Assembly: GCF_902829255.1 (NCBI RefSeq)
Contig: NZ_CADEPK010000298.1
Span: forward strand, 1-49,014
Length of the DNA stretch: 49,014 bases
From: Metabacillus niabensis
Lineage (GTDB): Bacteria > Bacillota > Bacilli > Bacillales > Bacillaceae
Direction of reading: 5' to 3'
Below the pieces are notes generated by a model, which saw only the letters and a list, made by a program, of their open reading frames with translations, was not told the DNA's origin and ran no database searches. Made by a program: the position numbers and the translations under genes. The first letter of the stretch is position 1. Every line of letters begins with the position of its first letter. Shown here piece after piece: positions 23,327-33,406 of the stretch.

Positions 23327-24347
23327 AAGAAAGCCCCCTTATTTTTAATGCGAGACTCGTTTTTAAAAGCAAAAATTCACGTTCTCTTTTGATTAATTCA
23401 TTTTGCGCTGTTTCTATTGATATTCTTTTAAATGTAAGCTTTTTACCTGGCATTACTTGAGCTAATGACGGCATGGAAATTGTCGCAACGTAACCGACTT
23501 TAGGGTACCCTCCAATCGTTTGCCGATCAGACATTAATACAATTGGCTGACCATCTTCTGGAACTTGAATCGTTCCTTTTGGTACAGCTTCTGATAAAAG
23601 ATCTTGTGGAGCAGCTAACTGTAAAGCAGGCCCTTGCATTCGGTAGCCCATTCGATCGGAATTTGGCGAAACTGTATAGGAGGCAGATTCAAATTTGGCA
23701 ACTGCCTCTTTAGTAAACTGGGCAAATTGTTGCCCCTTTATAAAGTTAATTTCATGATGGTTGTTTACATATGAACTGAAGAAAAATGGGATAGTCCAGT
23801 TTACCGTCATATATGAAGATGCATTGATTCTCTTTTTAAAATAACTGAGTAGCTTATTTGTCATGCTAGAATAATGAGGAGAGCATTTTATTACATCCCC
23901 ACGTTGCAGCGGACGTCCTTTATATCCTCCAAATCTTCCTCTACTATACGTACTACGACTATTCATAACGATTGGAACATCAATTCCTCCCGCAACAGCT
24001 AAATAAACTCTACATCCTTGAATCGGCCGTCCAAATCGAAGAATTGCACCTTCTTTCACATAAATAGGTCTCCATAATGGAATTGGCTGATGATCAATTG
24101 TTGCTGACAGATCTGCACCACATACTGCGATTACACAACCATGTTCAAACTGAATGGTTGGACCAATTATCGTTATTTCTAATACAGCATCATTTTCTTT
24201 ATTACCTATTAGGACATTGGCAATTCTTGCTGCCATTTCATCCATCACACCTGAACCACTAACCCCAAATTGTTGGAATTTATTTCTTCCTAAATCTTGA
24301 ACTGTCGTTAACAAACCTTGGTCAAGAATCTTTAACGTCACGTTCAT
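23313..24347 (-). CDS. pxpC: 5-oxoprolinase subunit C (KipA-type)
   Basis: 344-aa protein of the biotin-dependent carboxyltransferase-like KipA family: [21 protein letters not shown] at the N terminus, [16 protein letters not shown], and [13 protein letters not shown] then [18 protein letters not shown] later. Together with PxpB it forms the ATP-using part of 5-oxoprolinase. The start ATG overlaps the pxpB stop codon by 4 bp, as expected for subunits of one complex. Length is normal for the family. Confidence 0.95.
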   Translation of the reverse strand: MNVTLKILDQGLLTTVQDLGRNKFQQFGVSGSGVMDEMAARIANVLIGNKENDAVLEITIIGPTIQFEHGCVIAVCGADLSATIDHQPIPLWRPIYVKEGAILRFGRPIQGCRVYLAVAGGIDVPIVMNSRSTYSRGRFGGYKGRPLQRGDVIKCSPHYSSMTNKLLSYFKKRINASSYMTVNWTIPFFFSSYVNNHHEINFIKGQQFAQFTKEAVAKFESASYTVSPNSDRMGYRMQGPALQLAAPQDLLSEAVPKGTIQVPEDGQPIVLMSDRQTIGGYPKVGYVATISMPSLAQVMPGKKLTFKRISIETAQNELIKREREFLLLKTSLALKIRGLSYATN

Positions 24348-25051
24348 TCACCATCCCATTCATCATATTGTTCAGCTGTTATCGGTTTAAAGCGAACAAT
24401 ATCCCCTGCCTTTAAAAGGGTTGGTTCGTTTTTGTTATAATTAAAAAGCTGTAACGGGGTACGTCCAATGATTTGGCAGCCTCCAGGACTTTCAAGAGGA
24501 TAAATTCCTGTCTGCCTTCCACCAATCCCAACACTTCCTGCCGGGATCGCTACTCTTGGCGTTTGTTTTCTCGGGGTTGCAAGACGCTCTGACATGCCAC
24601 CTAAATAAGGAAAACCTGGCGTAAACCCGACCATATAAACAACATATTCATGATTTGAATGAAGCCTGATTACGTCTGACTCTGAAAGCTTATGGTATCG
24701 TGCAACTTCAGTAAGATCTGGTCCATATTCACCACCATAGCAAACAGGGATTGTTATTATTGTAGGTGGATCATTTCGCGACACCTTCTTGCTTTGTAGC
24801 TTTTGCTTTATTTGCATGACAACGTCTTCATAAATCGATAAGTTCAAATACTTCCTTTTCACGTCAAAAGGGCTGTAGTAAATCGTTACTGCTGTAAAGC
24901 TCGGAACGGCTTCAATCATTCCTGGAAAAGGCTCTAAATCCAAAAGCTTCGTGAGGCTAATAATTTCCTCATGAAGCTCTTGATTGATTTCATCTCCAAA
25001 ACTAACAGTAATTGCTTGATCACCTTGAGGATAAAAGCGGATATGCTCCAA
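24344..25051 (-). CDS. pxpB: 5-oxoprolinase subunit B (KipI-type)
   Basis: 235 aa. GDQAITVSFGDEI, VYMVGFTPGFPYLGGM and the closing SPGGCQIIGRTP are characteristic of KipI/PxpB proteins. In B. subtilis the related KipI also inhibits the sporulation kinase KinA, but in this operon the catalytic role is primary. The likely start is TTG 25051 with AGGAGG about 10 nt upstream. It is the first gene of pxpB-pxpC-pxpA-AEC. Its promoter lies against the proBA terminator, near 25060-25100. Confidence 0.95.
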   Translation of the reverse strand: MEHIRFYPQGDQAITVSFGDEINQELHEEIISLTKLLDLEPFPGMIEAVPSFTAVTIYYSPFDVKRKYLNLSIYEDVVMQIKQKLQSKKVSRNDPPTIITIPVCYGGEYGPDLTEVARYHKLSESDVIRLHSNHEYVVYMVGFTPGFPYLGGMSERLATPRKQTPRVAIPAGSVGIGGRQTGIYPLESPGGCQIIGRTPLQLFNYNKNEPTLLKAGDIVRFKPITAEQYDEWDGE

Positions 25052-25099
25052 TGTCTTAAAGCCTCCTAACTGTTACTATAAACGATAGTTTTAAGATGT

Positions 25100-25197
25100 A
25101 AAAAAGGGCTGTCCTCCTCTGCTAGTCAATCCCCACCAAACCTTTTATAGCTTTATGATTGGTGGGGATGACATTTGCTCTTTTAGACAATCCCTCT
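25100..25197 (-). terminator. Large terminator after proA
   Basis: ATCCCCACCA (25129-25138) and TGGTGGGGAT (25160-25169) form a perfect 10-bp stem. An outer stem (AGGG...TGTC near 25180-25197 with GACAGCCCT near 25105-25113) may enclose it, and six T follow on the minus strand (25105-25100). It separates proBA from pxpBCA. Confidence 0.6.
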
Positions 25198-25207
25198 ATT
25201 TATCTAT

Positions 25208-26455
25208 TTAATTACGAATTTGCCCATTACCATAAACAAAAAACTTCGTTGATGTTAAAGCATTTAACCCCATTGGTCCTCTAGCGTGTAGCTTTTGGGT
25301 ACTGATTCCGATCTCTGCTCCGTATCCGAACTCTGAACCATCTGTAAAACGGGTTGATGCATTATGATAAACTGCAGCTGCATCAACTTTATTTAAAAAC
25401 TTATTTGCATGCTCTTCATTTTCAGTAATAATTGCTTCAGAATGATTTGTACCATATTTATTAATATGCTGGATTGCTTCATCAACAGTTTTTACGACCT
25501 TCACACTTATGGATAAAGCAAGATACTCAGCGTACCAATCCTCTTCTGTAGCAGGTTTTGCTGCACCAAATAGACTTTTCACAGCTTCATCACCGTATAT
25601 TTCAACATCACGATCATGGATTGCTTCAAGTAATTCCTTACCATAGCGAGCAAACCAGTTTTCCTCAATTAATAGTGATTCAATAGAATTACAAACCGAT
25701 GGACGCTGAGTTTTGCCATTGATTACAATGCTTTCGGCCATTTTATAATCTGCCGTTTGGTCAATAAATACGTGACAATTCCCCGCTCCTGTTTCAAGTA
25801 CTGGAACAGTTGCTTCCCTTACAACAGTGTCAATTAAATTCTTTCCACCGCGAGGAATTAAAACATCCAGATATTCCTTCATATGAAACAGATCCTTTGC
25901 TGTTTCTCTGCTCGTATCTTCAATTAATTGAATCGCCTCAACAGGAACCTGACTAGCTTCTAATGCTTTATGGATAGACTTCATTAATGCCTTGTTTGAA
26001 AAGCTTGCAGAAGAGCTTCCTCTTAAAATGACCGCATTTCCTGTTTTTAACGTCAATGTAGCAGCATCAACCGTTACGTTTGGTCTTGCCTCATAAATCA
26101 TCCCAATAACTCCGATTGGCACGCGATTTTTCTTAATAAGGAGGCCATTTTCCTTTTCTATCGTTTCTAATGTATCACCTACTGGATCCTTCAATTGGAT
26201 TAACAACTGGATTGCCTCCGCCATATCTGTAATCCGTTTTTCATTAAGCATGATGCGATCAAGAACACTTTCTGATAAGCCATTTTTTCGTCCTGCATCA
26301 AGATCCTTTTGATTTTCTTGAATAATGAATTCCTTGTCTACAAGTAATTGCTCTGCAATTTTAGCTAATGCTTCATTTTTTGCTTCCGTTGACATATCTA
26401 CCATTACAAAACTTGCTTTTTTCGCGGCTTTACCTTTTTCTAATACTTCACTCAT
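25208..26455 (-). CDS. proA: Glutamate-5-semialdehyde dehydrogenase (gamma-glutamyl phosphate reductase)
   Basis: 415 aa, the standard length. It reduces gamma-glutamyl phosphate to glutamate-5-semialdehyde with NADPH, the second step of proline synthesis. Diagnostic stretches are [31 protein letters not shown] and [18 protein letters not shown] with the catalytic Cys, and the C-terminal [18 protein letters not shown] 26455 has a GGGAGGAG ribosome binding site. It follows proB by 16 bp and is under the same T-box leader. Confidence 0.97.
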   Translation of the reverse strand: MSEVLEKGKAAKKASFVMVDMSTEAKNEALAKIAEQLLVDKEFIIQENQKDLDAGRKNGLSESVLDRIMLNEKRITDMAEAIQLLIQLKDPVGDTLETIEKENGLLIKKNRVPIGVIGMIYEARPNVTVDAATLTLKTGNAVILRGSSSASFSNKALMKSIHKALEASQVPVEAIQLIEDTSRETAKDLFHMKEYLDVLIPRGGKNLIDTVVREATVPVLETGAGNCHVFIDQTADYKMAESIVINGKTQRPSVCNSIESLLIEENWFARYGKELLEAIHDRDVEIYGDEAVKSLFGAAKPATEEDWYAEYLALSISVKVVKTVDEAIQHINKYGTNHSEAIITENEEHANKFLNKVDAAAVYHNASTRFTDGSEFGYGAEIGISTQKLHARGPMGLNALTSTKFFVYGNGQIRN

Positions 26456-26471
26456 GTTTGATCTCCTCCCT

Positions 26472-27572
26472 CTATGCTTTTACCCATTTATTACGATGAA
26501 TAACAACGATCGATGATAAAACCTCATCTTTACTTAATTCTTCGCTTCTTTTCCCCATGATTTTTTGTAATTCCTCTGCAGAGAAAAGCACTTCACCTTT
26601 TCCAAGAATTCCATTTGGGCCAATTACTTCAACGACATCACCTTTTTGAAAGCTTCCAGTAAAATTGAAGATTCCAGCGGGAAGCAGGCTTTTTCCTTTG
26701 TATAATAACGCTTCCTCTGCTCCTTGATCAACATAGATCCAACCTGATACCTCTGAATGAAATGCAATCCATTGTCTACTGTTATTAATGGAAGATAGCC
26801 CTTCCTTCCCGATATATGTTCCATCTCCATCACCATGAAGTATCGTAAGAAGCTTTTCCTTGCCCTTCCCTAATCCGATAAACACTTGAACACCTAATGA
26901 TATCGCTGTTTTAGCAGCCATCAGCTTTGATTTCATTCCACCTGTTCCTACCTTAGAACCTGAGCCACCAGCGGCATTTAGCATTTCATCCGTAACTTCC
27001 GGTAAGTAGTCAATTTTTTTTGCTAACGGATTTTTTCGTGGATTTTCATCATACAAGCCATTAATATCTGTTAGAATGATGAGCTGGTCTGCGTGGATTA
27101 ACCCACTTACGAGTGCCGAAAGCATATCATTGTCTCCAAAGGTAAGCTCCTCAACTGAAACCGTGTCATTTTCATTTATTATCGGTAAAATTCCACGCTC
27201 CAGCAATTCCGATATTGTCGCATATGCATTTTTGTATCGCTCCTGTTTCGAAAAGTCATTCCTTGTTAACAAGATTTGCGCAGGTACAATGTTATATTGA
27301 GCAAACATGTCTATATAAGATTGGACAAGTAAACTTTGCCCAACTGCAGCTGCAGCTTGCTTTCCTTTTAAAGTTGTTGGTCTAGTTGGATAGCCTAATC
27401 GAGCGAAGCCAGCAGCTACTGCACCTGATGAAACGAGCAATACCTCGTGTCCTGCTTCTCTAAGCATCGCTACAGCCTGCACATGATCAGAAAATTTTTC
27501 TTGGTCAATTTGTCCTTTCGCATTCGTTAATGAGCTACTGCCAATTTTGACAACGATCCGCTTCTTTTCCAT
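26472..27572 (-). CDS. proB: Glutamate 5-kinase with C-terminal PUA domain
   Basis: 366 aa. It phosphorylates glutamate, the first step of proline synthesis. The kinase domain (1-260) shows [38 protein letters not shown] and [13 protein letters not shown]; residues about 275-355 are a PUA domain. It is normally feedback-inhibited by proline through residues in the kinase domain. ATG 27572 has GGAGGAG. The Pro-specific T-box upstream means expression rises when tRNA-Pro is uncharged. Confidence 0.97.
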   Translation of the reverse strand: MEKKRIVVKIGSSSLTNAKGQIDQEKFSDHVQAVAMLREAGHEVLLVSSGAVAAGFARLGYPTRPTTLKGKQAAAAVGQSLLVQSYIDMFAQYNIVPAQILLTRNDFSKQERYKNAYATISELLERGILPIINENDTVSVEELTFGDNDMLSALVSGLIHADQLIILTDINGLYDENPRKNPLAKKIDYLPEVTDEMLNAAGGSGSKVGTGGMKSKLMAAKTAISLGVQVFIGLGKGKEKLLTILHGDGDGTYIGKEGLSSINNSRQWIAFHSEVSGWIYVDQGAEEALLYKGKSLLPAGIFNFTGSFQKGDVVEVIGPNGILGKGEVLFSAEELQKIMGKRSEELSKDEVLSSIVVIHRNKWVKA

Positions 27573-27623
27573 GATTATTTCTCCTCCGTAACATTCTCTT
27601 ACCTACGGATGTAACTTAATATA

Positions 27624-27862
27624 AAAAAGCTCCTTTCATCCTAATAAATAAGGACGAAAGGAGCTCTGCTTCCGTGGTACCACCTTGCTTGGATGTTGCT
27701 ACCAACATCCCACTTTACCCATTAACGCTGGGAAACGCCTATGTTTACATAGGACTAAAAGAGGTAGGTTCAGCGGCTTTATTGTATGAAGTCTTCCAGC
27801 TTTAAACTTCACTCTCTGTAACAAAAAGGGACGCCTACTAGTCCTCTATATACGTTCAATGT
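27624..27862 (-). promoter_or_regulatory. T-box riboswitch, proline-specific, controlling proBA
   Basis: Read on the minus strand. Stem I (from about 27862, with AGTAGGCG) holds the specifier loop CTGAACCTACC, whose CCT at 27768-27766 is a proline codon. The conserved T-box sequence GGTGGTACCACGG follows (GTGGTACCAC at 27674-27683). It ends in a terminator: GAGCTCC... pairs with ...GGAGCTT, followed by T6 (27629-27624). Uncharged tRNA-Pro pairs with the specifier and T-box, favouring the antiterminator. The match to Pro agrees with the genes it controls. Confidence 0.93.
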
Positions 27863-27876
27863 TTATTCTTAATTTT

Positions 27877-27905
27877 ATTATACGTGGATTTTATTGCTTT
27901 TTCTA
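27877..27905 (-). promoter_or_regulatory. Predicted promoter of the proBA T-box transcript
   Basis: On the minus strand a consensus TATAAT occupies 27882-27877. The hexamer 17 bp upstream (TAGAAA, 27905-27900) is a weak -35 box. Transcription would start about 8 nt downstream, just ahead of T-box stem I. The remaining 27906-28011 shows nothing. Confidence 0.45.
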
Positions 27906-28011
27906 TACCATCTTTAAGCAATTCTTAATTTTCACCTATTATGACGATAAATAGAGCAAGTGTCAAGGCAGTTAAATGATTTTCCAGTAATTTTTCTGAT
28001 TAATCACATTA

Positions 28012-29355
28012 TTATCCTTTCTCTATTTTAGTTATTTTCATTTCCTTCCATTTCCCATATTTATAATACCCATAGGCAAAAGCACTGCTAATGACAAAGC
28101 TTACACCCATTCCAACTGCAATGCCATTCTCTCCTAACGATAGGGAACATAAATAAGTTAACGGGACTCTTAATACCCAAAACGAAATAAGATTTAGGAC
28201 TAGAACTTGCAGCATCGCTCCTGCAGCTCTAACAATTCCGTTTAAAATAAAATTAATACCTAAAAACGGATAAAAGAAGGCAATAATTTGCAAATACCTC
28301 ATCCCAAAATGAACGGCTGCTTCCTCATCAATAAATAGACCGATTGCAAGCTTTGCACATCCAACAACTATAAAACTAATGATAAACATAATGAACAAAT
28401 TCATTAGGACACCGTATTTGGCAATCTGATGGACACGATTCCATTTACCCGCACCTATATTTTGCCCTGCCATACTATTTACAGCCGTCCCGAGTGCCAT
28501 CGCCGGGAGCATAATAATACTATCTAATCGTTGCGCTGCTCCAAATCCCGCTACAACATTATCACCAAACGTGTTGACAACACCCATTATCGCCATCACA
28601 CCAGCTGAAATCACGGTCATTTGTAGACCTGATGGAATACCTAGCTTTAAGATTGTGAAGACTTCATTTCTTTTCGGTAATTTTGGCATCGTAAAGGGAA
28701 CAAGACGTCTGTTAATAGAGTCAATCATCCCGTACAAAAATGCAACTCCTTGTGAGATAACAGTTGCATATGCAGCACCATCAATTCCTAAATTAAAGCT
28801 ATGAATAAAAATCGGATCAAGAATTGCATTTAATACAACAGCGATCGCAACATAACGGATTGGTGTTTTGCTATCACCAAGTGCACGCATCACCGTTCCA
28901 ATGAAGTTATAGCCAAATAAAAAGAGGATTCCAATAAAATTGATTTGCAAATACACAGTTGCATCAGAAATCATTGATTCTGGTGTCCCAAGCATTGTTA
29001 CGAGCCATTCTGAACATAAATAGCCAATTATCCCTAACGCAATTGATAAAAATAAAAGGACGACAACAAAGGCATTTACATAGCTTTTTAATCCTTCATC
29101 ATTCTCTTGTCCTTTATGCTGAGATAGGATTGTTAATGTTGCATTATTAATTCCTATAATGAACGATAGTATCGTGAAAATAATTGTACTTGAAACAGAA
29201 ATAGCCCCTAAAGCATTTGCTCCTAATAGATTACCAACCCATAAGCTATCGATAAACTGATAGGAAACTTGCAATAAGTTTGTTAGCATGATAGGAAGGG
29301 AAAATAACCATATTTGCTTTCCAACTTTCCCTTCAGTAAAATCATGTTGAGCCAT
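28012..29355 (-). CDS. MATE-family efflux transporter
   Basis: 447-aa membrane protein with twelve predicted helices in two related halves. FTEGKVGKQIWLFSLPIMLTNLLQ at the N terminus and GFGAAQRLDSIIMLPAMALGTAV in the second half are typical of MATE Na+- or H+-coupled drug/toxin exporters. ATG 29355 has GAGGGAGTG as ribosome binding site. It stands alone: no regulator is adjacent, and the glucosidase operon upstream ends in its own terminator. The substrate cannot be inferred. Confidence 0.92.
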   Translation of the reverse strand: MAQHDFTEGKVGKQIWLFSLPIMLTNLLQVSYQFIDSLWVGNLLGANALGAISVSSTIIFTILSFIIGINNATLTILSQHKGQENDEGLKSYVNAFVVVLLFLSIALGIIGYLCSEWLVTMLGTPESMISDATVYLQINFIGILFLFGYNFIGTVMRALGDSKTPIRYVAIAVVLNAILDPIFIHSFNLGIDGAAYATVISQGVAFLYGMIDSINRRLVPFTMPKLPKRNEVFTILKLGIPSGLQMTVISAGVMAIMGVVNTFGDNVVAGFGAAQRLDSIIMLPAMALGTAVNSMAGQNIGAGKWNRVHQIAKYGVLMNLFIMFIISFIVVGCAKLAIGLFIDEEAAVHFGMRYLQIIAFFYPFLGINFILNGIVRAAGAMLQVLVLNLISFWVLRVPLTYLCSLSLGENGIAVGMGVSFVISSAFAYGYYKYGKWKEMKITKIEKG

Positions 29356-29490
29356 GTTTATTCACTCCCTCACGTCAATCCTTTTCATCTTACCATAGCT
29401 TTTTTACTGTAAGCATTTGCTATGCTTACAATAAATAGAAATCCGTGATAACGGAGCCAGGTTAACCTGTTTTAATAGTTTCCAAAGAAA

Positions 29491-29522
29491 AAAGGATACC
29501 ACATTAAATTAGTGATATCCTT
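29491..29522 (-). terminator. Terminator of the alpha-glucosidase operon
   Basis: AAGGATACCAC (29492-29502) pairs with GTGATATCCTT (29512-29522), one mismatch; on the minus strand it is followed by a T run. It lies immediately beyond the glucosidase stop codon. A pyrimidine-rich 100 bp to the MATE gene holds nothing else. Confidence 0.7.
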
Positions 29523-29527
29523 CTCTC

Positions 29528-31207
29528 TTATGATTTGATTCGATATACTCTTGCTTCATATGGCTTCAATGTGAAAACATTCACAGAATCATGGTCTTCT
29601 ACTTCGTAATTCGCTAACAAAAGGTCGTTAGAATGAACATGGAAAGCTAAATGTTCCTCCCAAGTCGCCATCGTTTCTGAAAGATTTGCAAACACTACAA
29701 CTTGATTATCTTCTGTTGTTCGTGTATAAGCATATATTTGTGGGTGATCATCAAGGATAAGATTATATGTTCCATATGTGAATACTTCATTTGCCTTTTT
29801 TAAGCGAATCATATTTTTATAAAATTGCAGCACTGAACGGTTATTTTCCTGTTGAGCAGCTACATTAATTTCTTTATAGTTTTCATTTATTCCTATCCAT
29901 GGTGTCCCAGTTGTAAAACCTGCATTGACTTCAGAAGACCATTGCATTGGCGTTCGCGAATTATCTCTGCTTGATGCCCAAATGATTTCCATAACCTCTT
30001 TATGTGACATACCTTCCTCACGTTTAAAACGATAGAGATTTTTTGTGGCAACATCATTATAGTCTTCAATATGATTGAATTTCACATTTGTCATACCTAT
30101 TTCCTGGCCTTGATAGATAAACGGTGTTCCTTGCATAAGGAAATACATTGCTCCTAATGCAGTCGCACTTTCATACCAATATTCCTCATCATTTCCCCAT
30201 GTTGAGACTCTTCGCGGCTGGTCATGATTTTCGATGAATAATGCATTCCACCCTTTATTTTCAAGACCTTTTTGCCATCTCGATAAAACATCCTTTAATT
30301 CTATTATATCTAATTTCTTTTTCTTGCTTGCATCCCATAAAGTTAAATGCTCAAATTGGAAGACCATATTGAACTTCCCATTTTCCTCGCCGACCCATTC
30401 ATCCAAATCCTTTTCATTGTCAGCGCTAACACCATTCGCCTCACCAACGGTCATAATATCATATTTCACAAAGGTTTCTTCCTTTAATTCCTTTAAATAT
30501 TTATGGATTCCCTCAACGTTCATATGTTTTTCATAGGATGGGACATATTTTAGACCTTTTTCATTCGGCATATCCTTTAGGCCTTCTTCTTTATTAATAT
30601 GGCTAATCGCATCGACTCGGAATCCATCAATTCCTTTGTCAAGCCACCAATTGATCATCTGATATAAAGAATGACGAACCTCTTCGTTCTTCCAATTTAA
30701 ATCAGGCTGCTTTGTTGAAAAGATGTGCATATAATATTGACCTGTTTTTTCATCATATTCCCATGCCGAACCATTAAAAATGCTTTCCCAGTTATTTGGC
30801 TCTTTTCCATCCTTTCCGTCCCGCCAAATATACCAATCTCGCTTTGGATTATCCTTTGACGAGCGTGATTCAATAAACCATGGATGCTCGTCACTCGTAT
30901 GATTTATCACTAAATCGATAATTAGCTTCATCCCGCGTTTATGGACCTCAGCTAAAAGCTCATCAAAATCAGCCATTGTTCCGAATTCATCTAAAATATC
31001 CTGATAATCGCTTATATCGTATCCATTGTCATCATTTGGAGATTTGTACATCGGACAAATCCAAATGACATCAATTCCGAGCTCTTTAATATAATCTAAT
31101 TTGGAAATCATCCCTTGAAGATCTCCGATTCCGTCACCGTTTGAATCCATAAAGCTTCTTGGATAAACTTGATAGGCTACGGCTTCTTTCCACCATGCTT
31201 TCTTCAT
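29528..31207 (-). CDS. GH13 subfamily 31-type alpha-glucosidase
   Basis: 559-aa cytosolic retaining alpha-glucosidase. (Beta/alpha)8 barrel regions: DLVINHTSDEHPWF, GFRVDAISH with nucleophile D199, VGEANG with acid/base E256, and ENHDQPR with D329; the last 80 residues form the beta domain. Overall closest in layout to oligo-1,6-glucosidase/MalL. The residue after the nucleophile is Ala200; in this group Val there is associated with alpha-1,6 specificity and Ala or smaller residues with alpha-1,4, so a maltose/malto-oligosaccharide preference is predicted. The LacI gene is 35 bp upstream, so the two are cotranscribed. Confidence 0.9.
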   Translation of the reverse strand: MKKAWWKEAVAYQVYPRSFMDSNGDGIGDLQGMISKLDYIKELGIDVIWICPMYKSPNDDNGYDISDYQDILDEFGTMADFDELLAEVHKRGMKLIIDLVINHTSDEHPWFIESRSSKDNPKRDWYIWRDGKDGKEPNNWESIFNGSAWEYDEKTGQYYMHIFSTKQPDLNWKNEEVRHSLYQMINWWLDKGIDGFRVDAISHINKEEGLKDMPNEKGLKYVPSYEKHMNVEGIHKYLKELKEETFVKYDIMTVGEANGVSADNEKDLDEWVGEENGKFNMVFQFEHLTLWDASKKKKLDIIELKDVLSRWQKGLENKGWNALFIENHDQPRRVSTWGNDEEYWYESATALGAMYFLMQGTPFIYQGQEIGMTNVKFNHIEDYNDVATKNLYRFKREEGMSHKEVMEIIWASSRDNSRTPMQWSSEVNAGFTTGTPWIGINENYKEINVAAQQENNRSVLQFYKNMIRLKKANEVFTYGTYNLILDDHPQIYAYTRTTEDNQVVVFANLSETMATWEEHLAFHVHSNDLLLANYEVEDHDSVNVFTLKPYEARVYRIKS

Positions 31208-31242
31208 GTTGATTCCTCTCTTTAACCTAATTATTTATCAAA

Positions 31243-32268
31243 TTATGATTGTCTTCGTTCACATGATTTTCTCTCAATAAATTTCGTTGGGATCGTAATT
31301 CTCTTTGGTAATGTATCAGGCTTTTCTATTTTTTCAATAAGGCAGCTCGTTGCTTCAAAACCTAGCTGGTCAATACAAATATCAACTGATGTTAATGGTG
31401 GTTTTGAATGTTCTGAGAGCATTAAGTTATTGAAACTAACAATTGAAATATCTTCAGGCACTTTAATGTTCATGTCTCCTAAATGACTAATCATTTCATA
31501 TGCTATAAGATCATCCTGTGTCACAAGCGCAGTAGGAGGTGAATCTAAAGACATAAGTGATTTTAGCGCTTCTTTTCCATTATCTTTAATAAATTCTTCA
31601 TGTACCATATAGTCTTTATTAAAAGGTATACCTGCTTCATTAAGGGCTAGCTTATATCCATTAAGGCGGTCAATTGTCACAACAAAGTCAAGGCTGCCAC
31701 CTACAAATGCAATATGACGATGACCGAGCTCGATTAAATATTTTGTTACTTGCTTTGTTATGAAAATGTTATCGTTATCAACAAAGGTAATTCGCTCTTC
31801 ATTTTGATCAGGACGCCCAACGACCGTAAAAGGAAAATTAGTTTCCTGTAGAAATTTCATCGTTTTATCATTGATTCGTGAATAGAGGAGGATAACACCA
31901 TCAACACGTCTCCCTTGAACCATAGACGTTACTTCTGCATAAATCTCTTCTTCCGTGGATCCTGTTGATAAATAAATTCCATATTTATTCGCATGGGCAT
32001 TTTTACTTATTCCTCTTAATACTTCTGGGAAGAATGGATTTTGGAATGCATGGTAAGCCGAATTTGGCATAATGACTCCAATAGATTGCGTACTTTTTGC
32101 CGCAAGACTACGCGCTTGAAAGTTTGGATAATATCCTAGCTCCTCCATCACTTCACGAACACGCTTTTTCGTTTTTTCACTTATACGCGGGCTATTCGCG
32201 ATCACCCTTGACACCGTAGATGGTGCAACATTTGCCTTTTTGGCAACATCTTTTATTGTAACGATCAT
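31243..32268 (-). CDS. LacI-family transcriptional regulator (MalR-like)
   Basis: 341 aa. The N-terminal helix-turn-helix is TIKDVAKKANVAPSTVSRVI with hinge helix QARSLAAKSTQ; residues 62-340 are a periplasmic-binding-protein-like sugar sensor domain. I start it at ATG 32268, which has AAGGTGG in place; the earlier in-frame codon at 32280 lies in that site. It is cotranscribed with the alpha-glucosidase and sits behind an ABC importer, so it most likely represses both in the absence of maltodextrin-type inducers. Two related operator-like sequences precede the importer (35854-35997). Confidence 0.92.
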   Translation of the reverse strand: MIVTIKDVAKKANVAPSTVSRVIANSPRISEKTKKRVREVMEELGYYPNFQARSLAAKSTQSIGVIMPNSAYHAFQNPFFPEVLRGISKNAHANKYGIYLSTGSTEEEIYAEVTSMVQGRRVDGVILLYSRINDKTMKFLQETNFPFTVVGRPDQNEERITFVDNDNIFITKQVTKYLIELGHRHIAFVGGSLDFVVTIDRLNGYKLALNEAGIPFNKDYMVHEEFIKDNGKEALKSLMSLDSPPTALVTQDDLIAYEMISHLGDMNIKVPEDISIVSFNNLMLSEHSKPPLTSVDICIDQLGFEATSCLIEKIEKPDTLPKRITIPTKFIERKSCERRQS

Positions 32269-32423
32269 TTTAACAACCACCTTACCCTCAAGCTGTCTCT
32301 TATGGAGCTGCCCCTTTATAAGAAAGAGAACCCCTTTTTTATAATTTAATTAATACAAATCTACAATAAGTTCTTATTTTCTTTTAGTTATATATTCTTC
32401 TATTTTACTTAAGAAACAAATAC

Positions 32424-32439
32424 TTGGAAACGGTATCCA
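32424..32439 (-). promoter_or_regulatory. Predicted cre (CcpA) site upstream of lacI-glucosidase
   Basis: TTGGAAACGGTATCCA matches 15 of 16 positions of WTGNAARCGNWWNCAW. It is about 156 bp upstream of the LacI gene, in the gap that must hold a second promoter for lacI and the glucosidase. Catabolite repression by glucose is expected. Confidence 0.5.
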
Positions 32440-32472
32440 CAAAAAATCTTATTCATTAAATAGTTGCAGGAA

Positions 32473-32502
32473 CTCCGCTTTTCAATTAGAAGAAAAGCGG
32501 AG
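32473..32502 (-). repeat. Perfect 11-bp hairpin resembling a Bacillaceae REP-like element
   Basis: CTCCGCTTTTC (32473-32483) and GAAAAGCGGAG (32492-32502) are perfectly complementary with an 8-nt loop. The continuation ACACCTTGGG resembles the GAAAAGCGGARGCGCCTTG phrase I recall from Bacillaceae intergenic repeats. It lies after the permease genes and may weaken read-through into lacI. No strong T run follows on either strand. Confidence 0.45.
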
Positions 32503-32590
32503 ACACCTTGGGAAGCAAGCCTATTTTACGATAGCTCTTTCTTTAGTAAGAAGAAATTTATATAGCTCATGGAGCATGATACCTTTCTAC

Positions 32591-33406
32591 TTACTTAACA
32601 GCTCCCTCTGTCATCCCTTTAATAATCTCGCGTTGCGCAAAGAAATAAACGAGAATAACTGGGATAATCGCAATTGTTAAACCTGCCAAAGCTAGGTGCC
32701 ATTGCTTCGTATACTCTCCAAAGAAGAAGAACATTTTTAAAGGAATTGTCTGTAATCCCTCTTGGTTAATAACTAATGATGGTAATAAGTAGTCATTCCA
32801 AATATAAATAATGTTTAAAATCGCAACCGTTACAGTTATCGGTTTAAGCATCGGGAAGATAATGTACCAAAAAACTTGGAACTTGTTACAGCCATCAATA
32901 ATTGCAGCTTCATCTAATGATTTAGAAATTCCATTTAACGTCCCATGGAATAGGAAGATCGATAAGCTGCTACCAAAGCCTAGATACATGAAAATAAGTC
33001 CCACACGATTTAGCATATCCGCCTGCCCGAATACCGTAATAAGTGGAATCATTACCGATTGGAAAGGTATTAACATCGCTGCAACAAATAACATAAATAA
33101 AACTGTACTAGTTTTGCTTTTATTACGAGATAACGCATATGCAGCCATTGATGAAAAGATGACGATAATAACAACACTTATAACGGTAATAATGAGAGAG
33201 TTTACTAGTGTATGCATAAAATCAAGCTCTTCAAACGCTTCAATATAGTTATCAAACGTAAATTCACTAGGTAATTTTAAAACATCTGTAAAAATCTCTT
33301 TTTTTGTTTTAAATGAGTTAACTATCATCAAATAAAAGGGTGATAACCATAGCAATCCAAGTATTATCCCTAAAATTTCTATAGGTAGAAGGCTTTTTCT
33401 CCGCAT
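32591..33406 (-). CDS. Carbohydrate ABC transporter permease (MalG-type)
   Basis: 271-aa CUT1 permease, about six membrane helices. The EAA loop is LDEAAIIDGCNKFQVFWYII with IFPMLKP. The C terminus is KGMTEGAVK. The ATG overlaps the stop codon of the preceding permease (TAATG), so the two are translated together. It works with the binding lipoprotein at 34505-35815, and no ATPase gene is present; a shared MsmX-type ATPase is expected. The likely substrates are alpha-glucosides, judging by the adjacent glucosidase. Confidence 0.93.
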   Translation of the reverse strand: MRRKSLLPIEILGIILGLLWLSPFYLMIVNSFKTKKEIFTDVLKLPSEFTFDNYIEAFEELDFMHTLVNSLIITVISVVIIVIFSSMAAYALSRNKSKTSTVLFMLFVAAMLIPFQSVMIPLITVFGQADMLNRVGLIFMYLGFGSSLSIFLFHGTLNGISKSLDEAAIIDGCNKFQVFWYIIFPMLKPITVTVAILNIIYIWNDYLLPSLVINQEGLQTIPLKMFFFFGEYTKQWHLALAGLTIAIIPVILVYFFAQREIIKGMTEGAVK

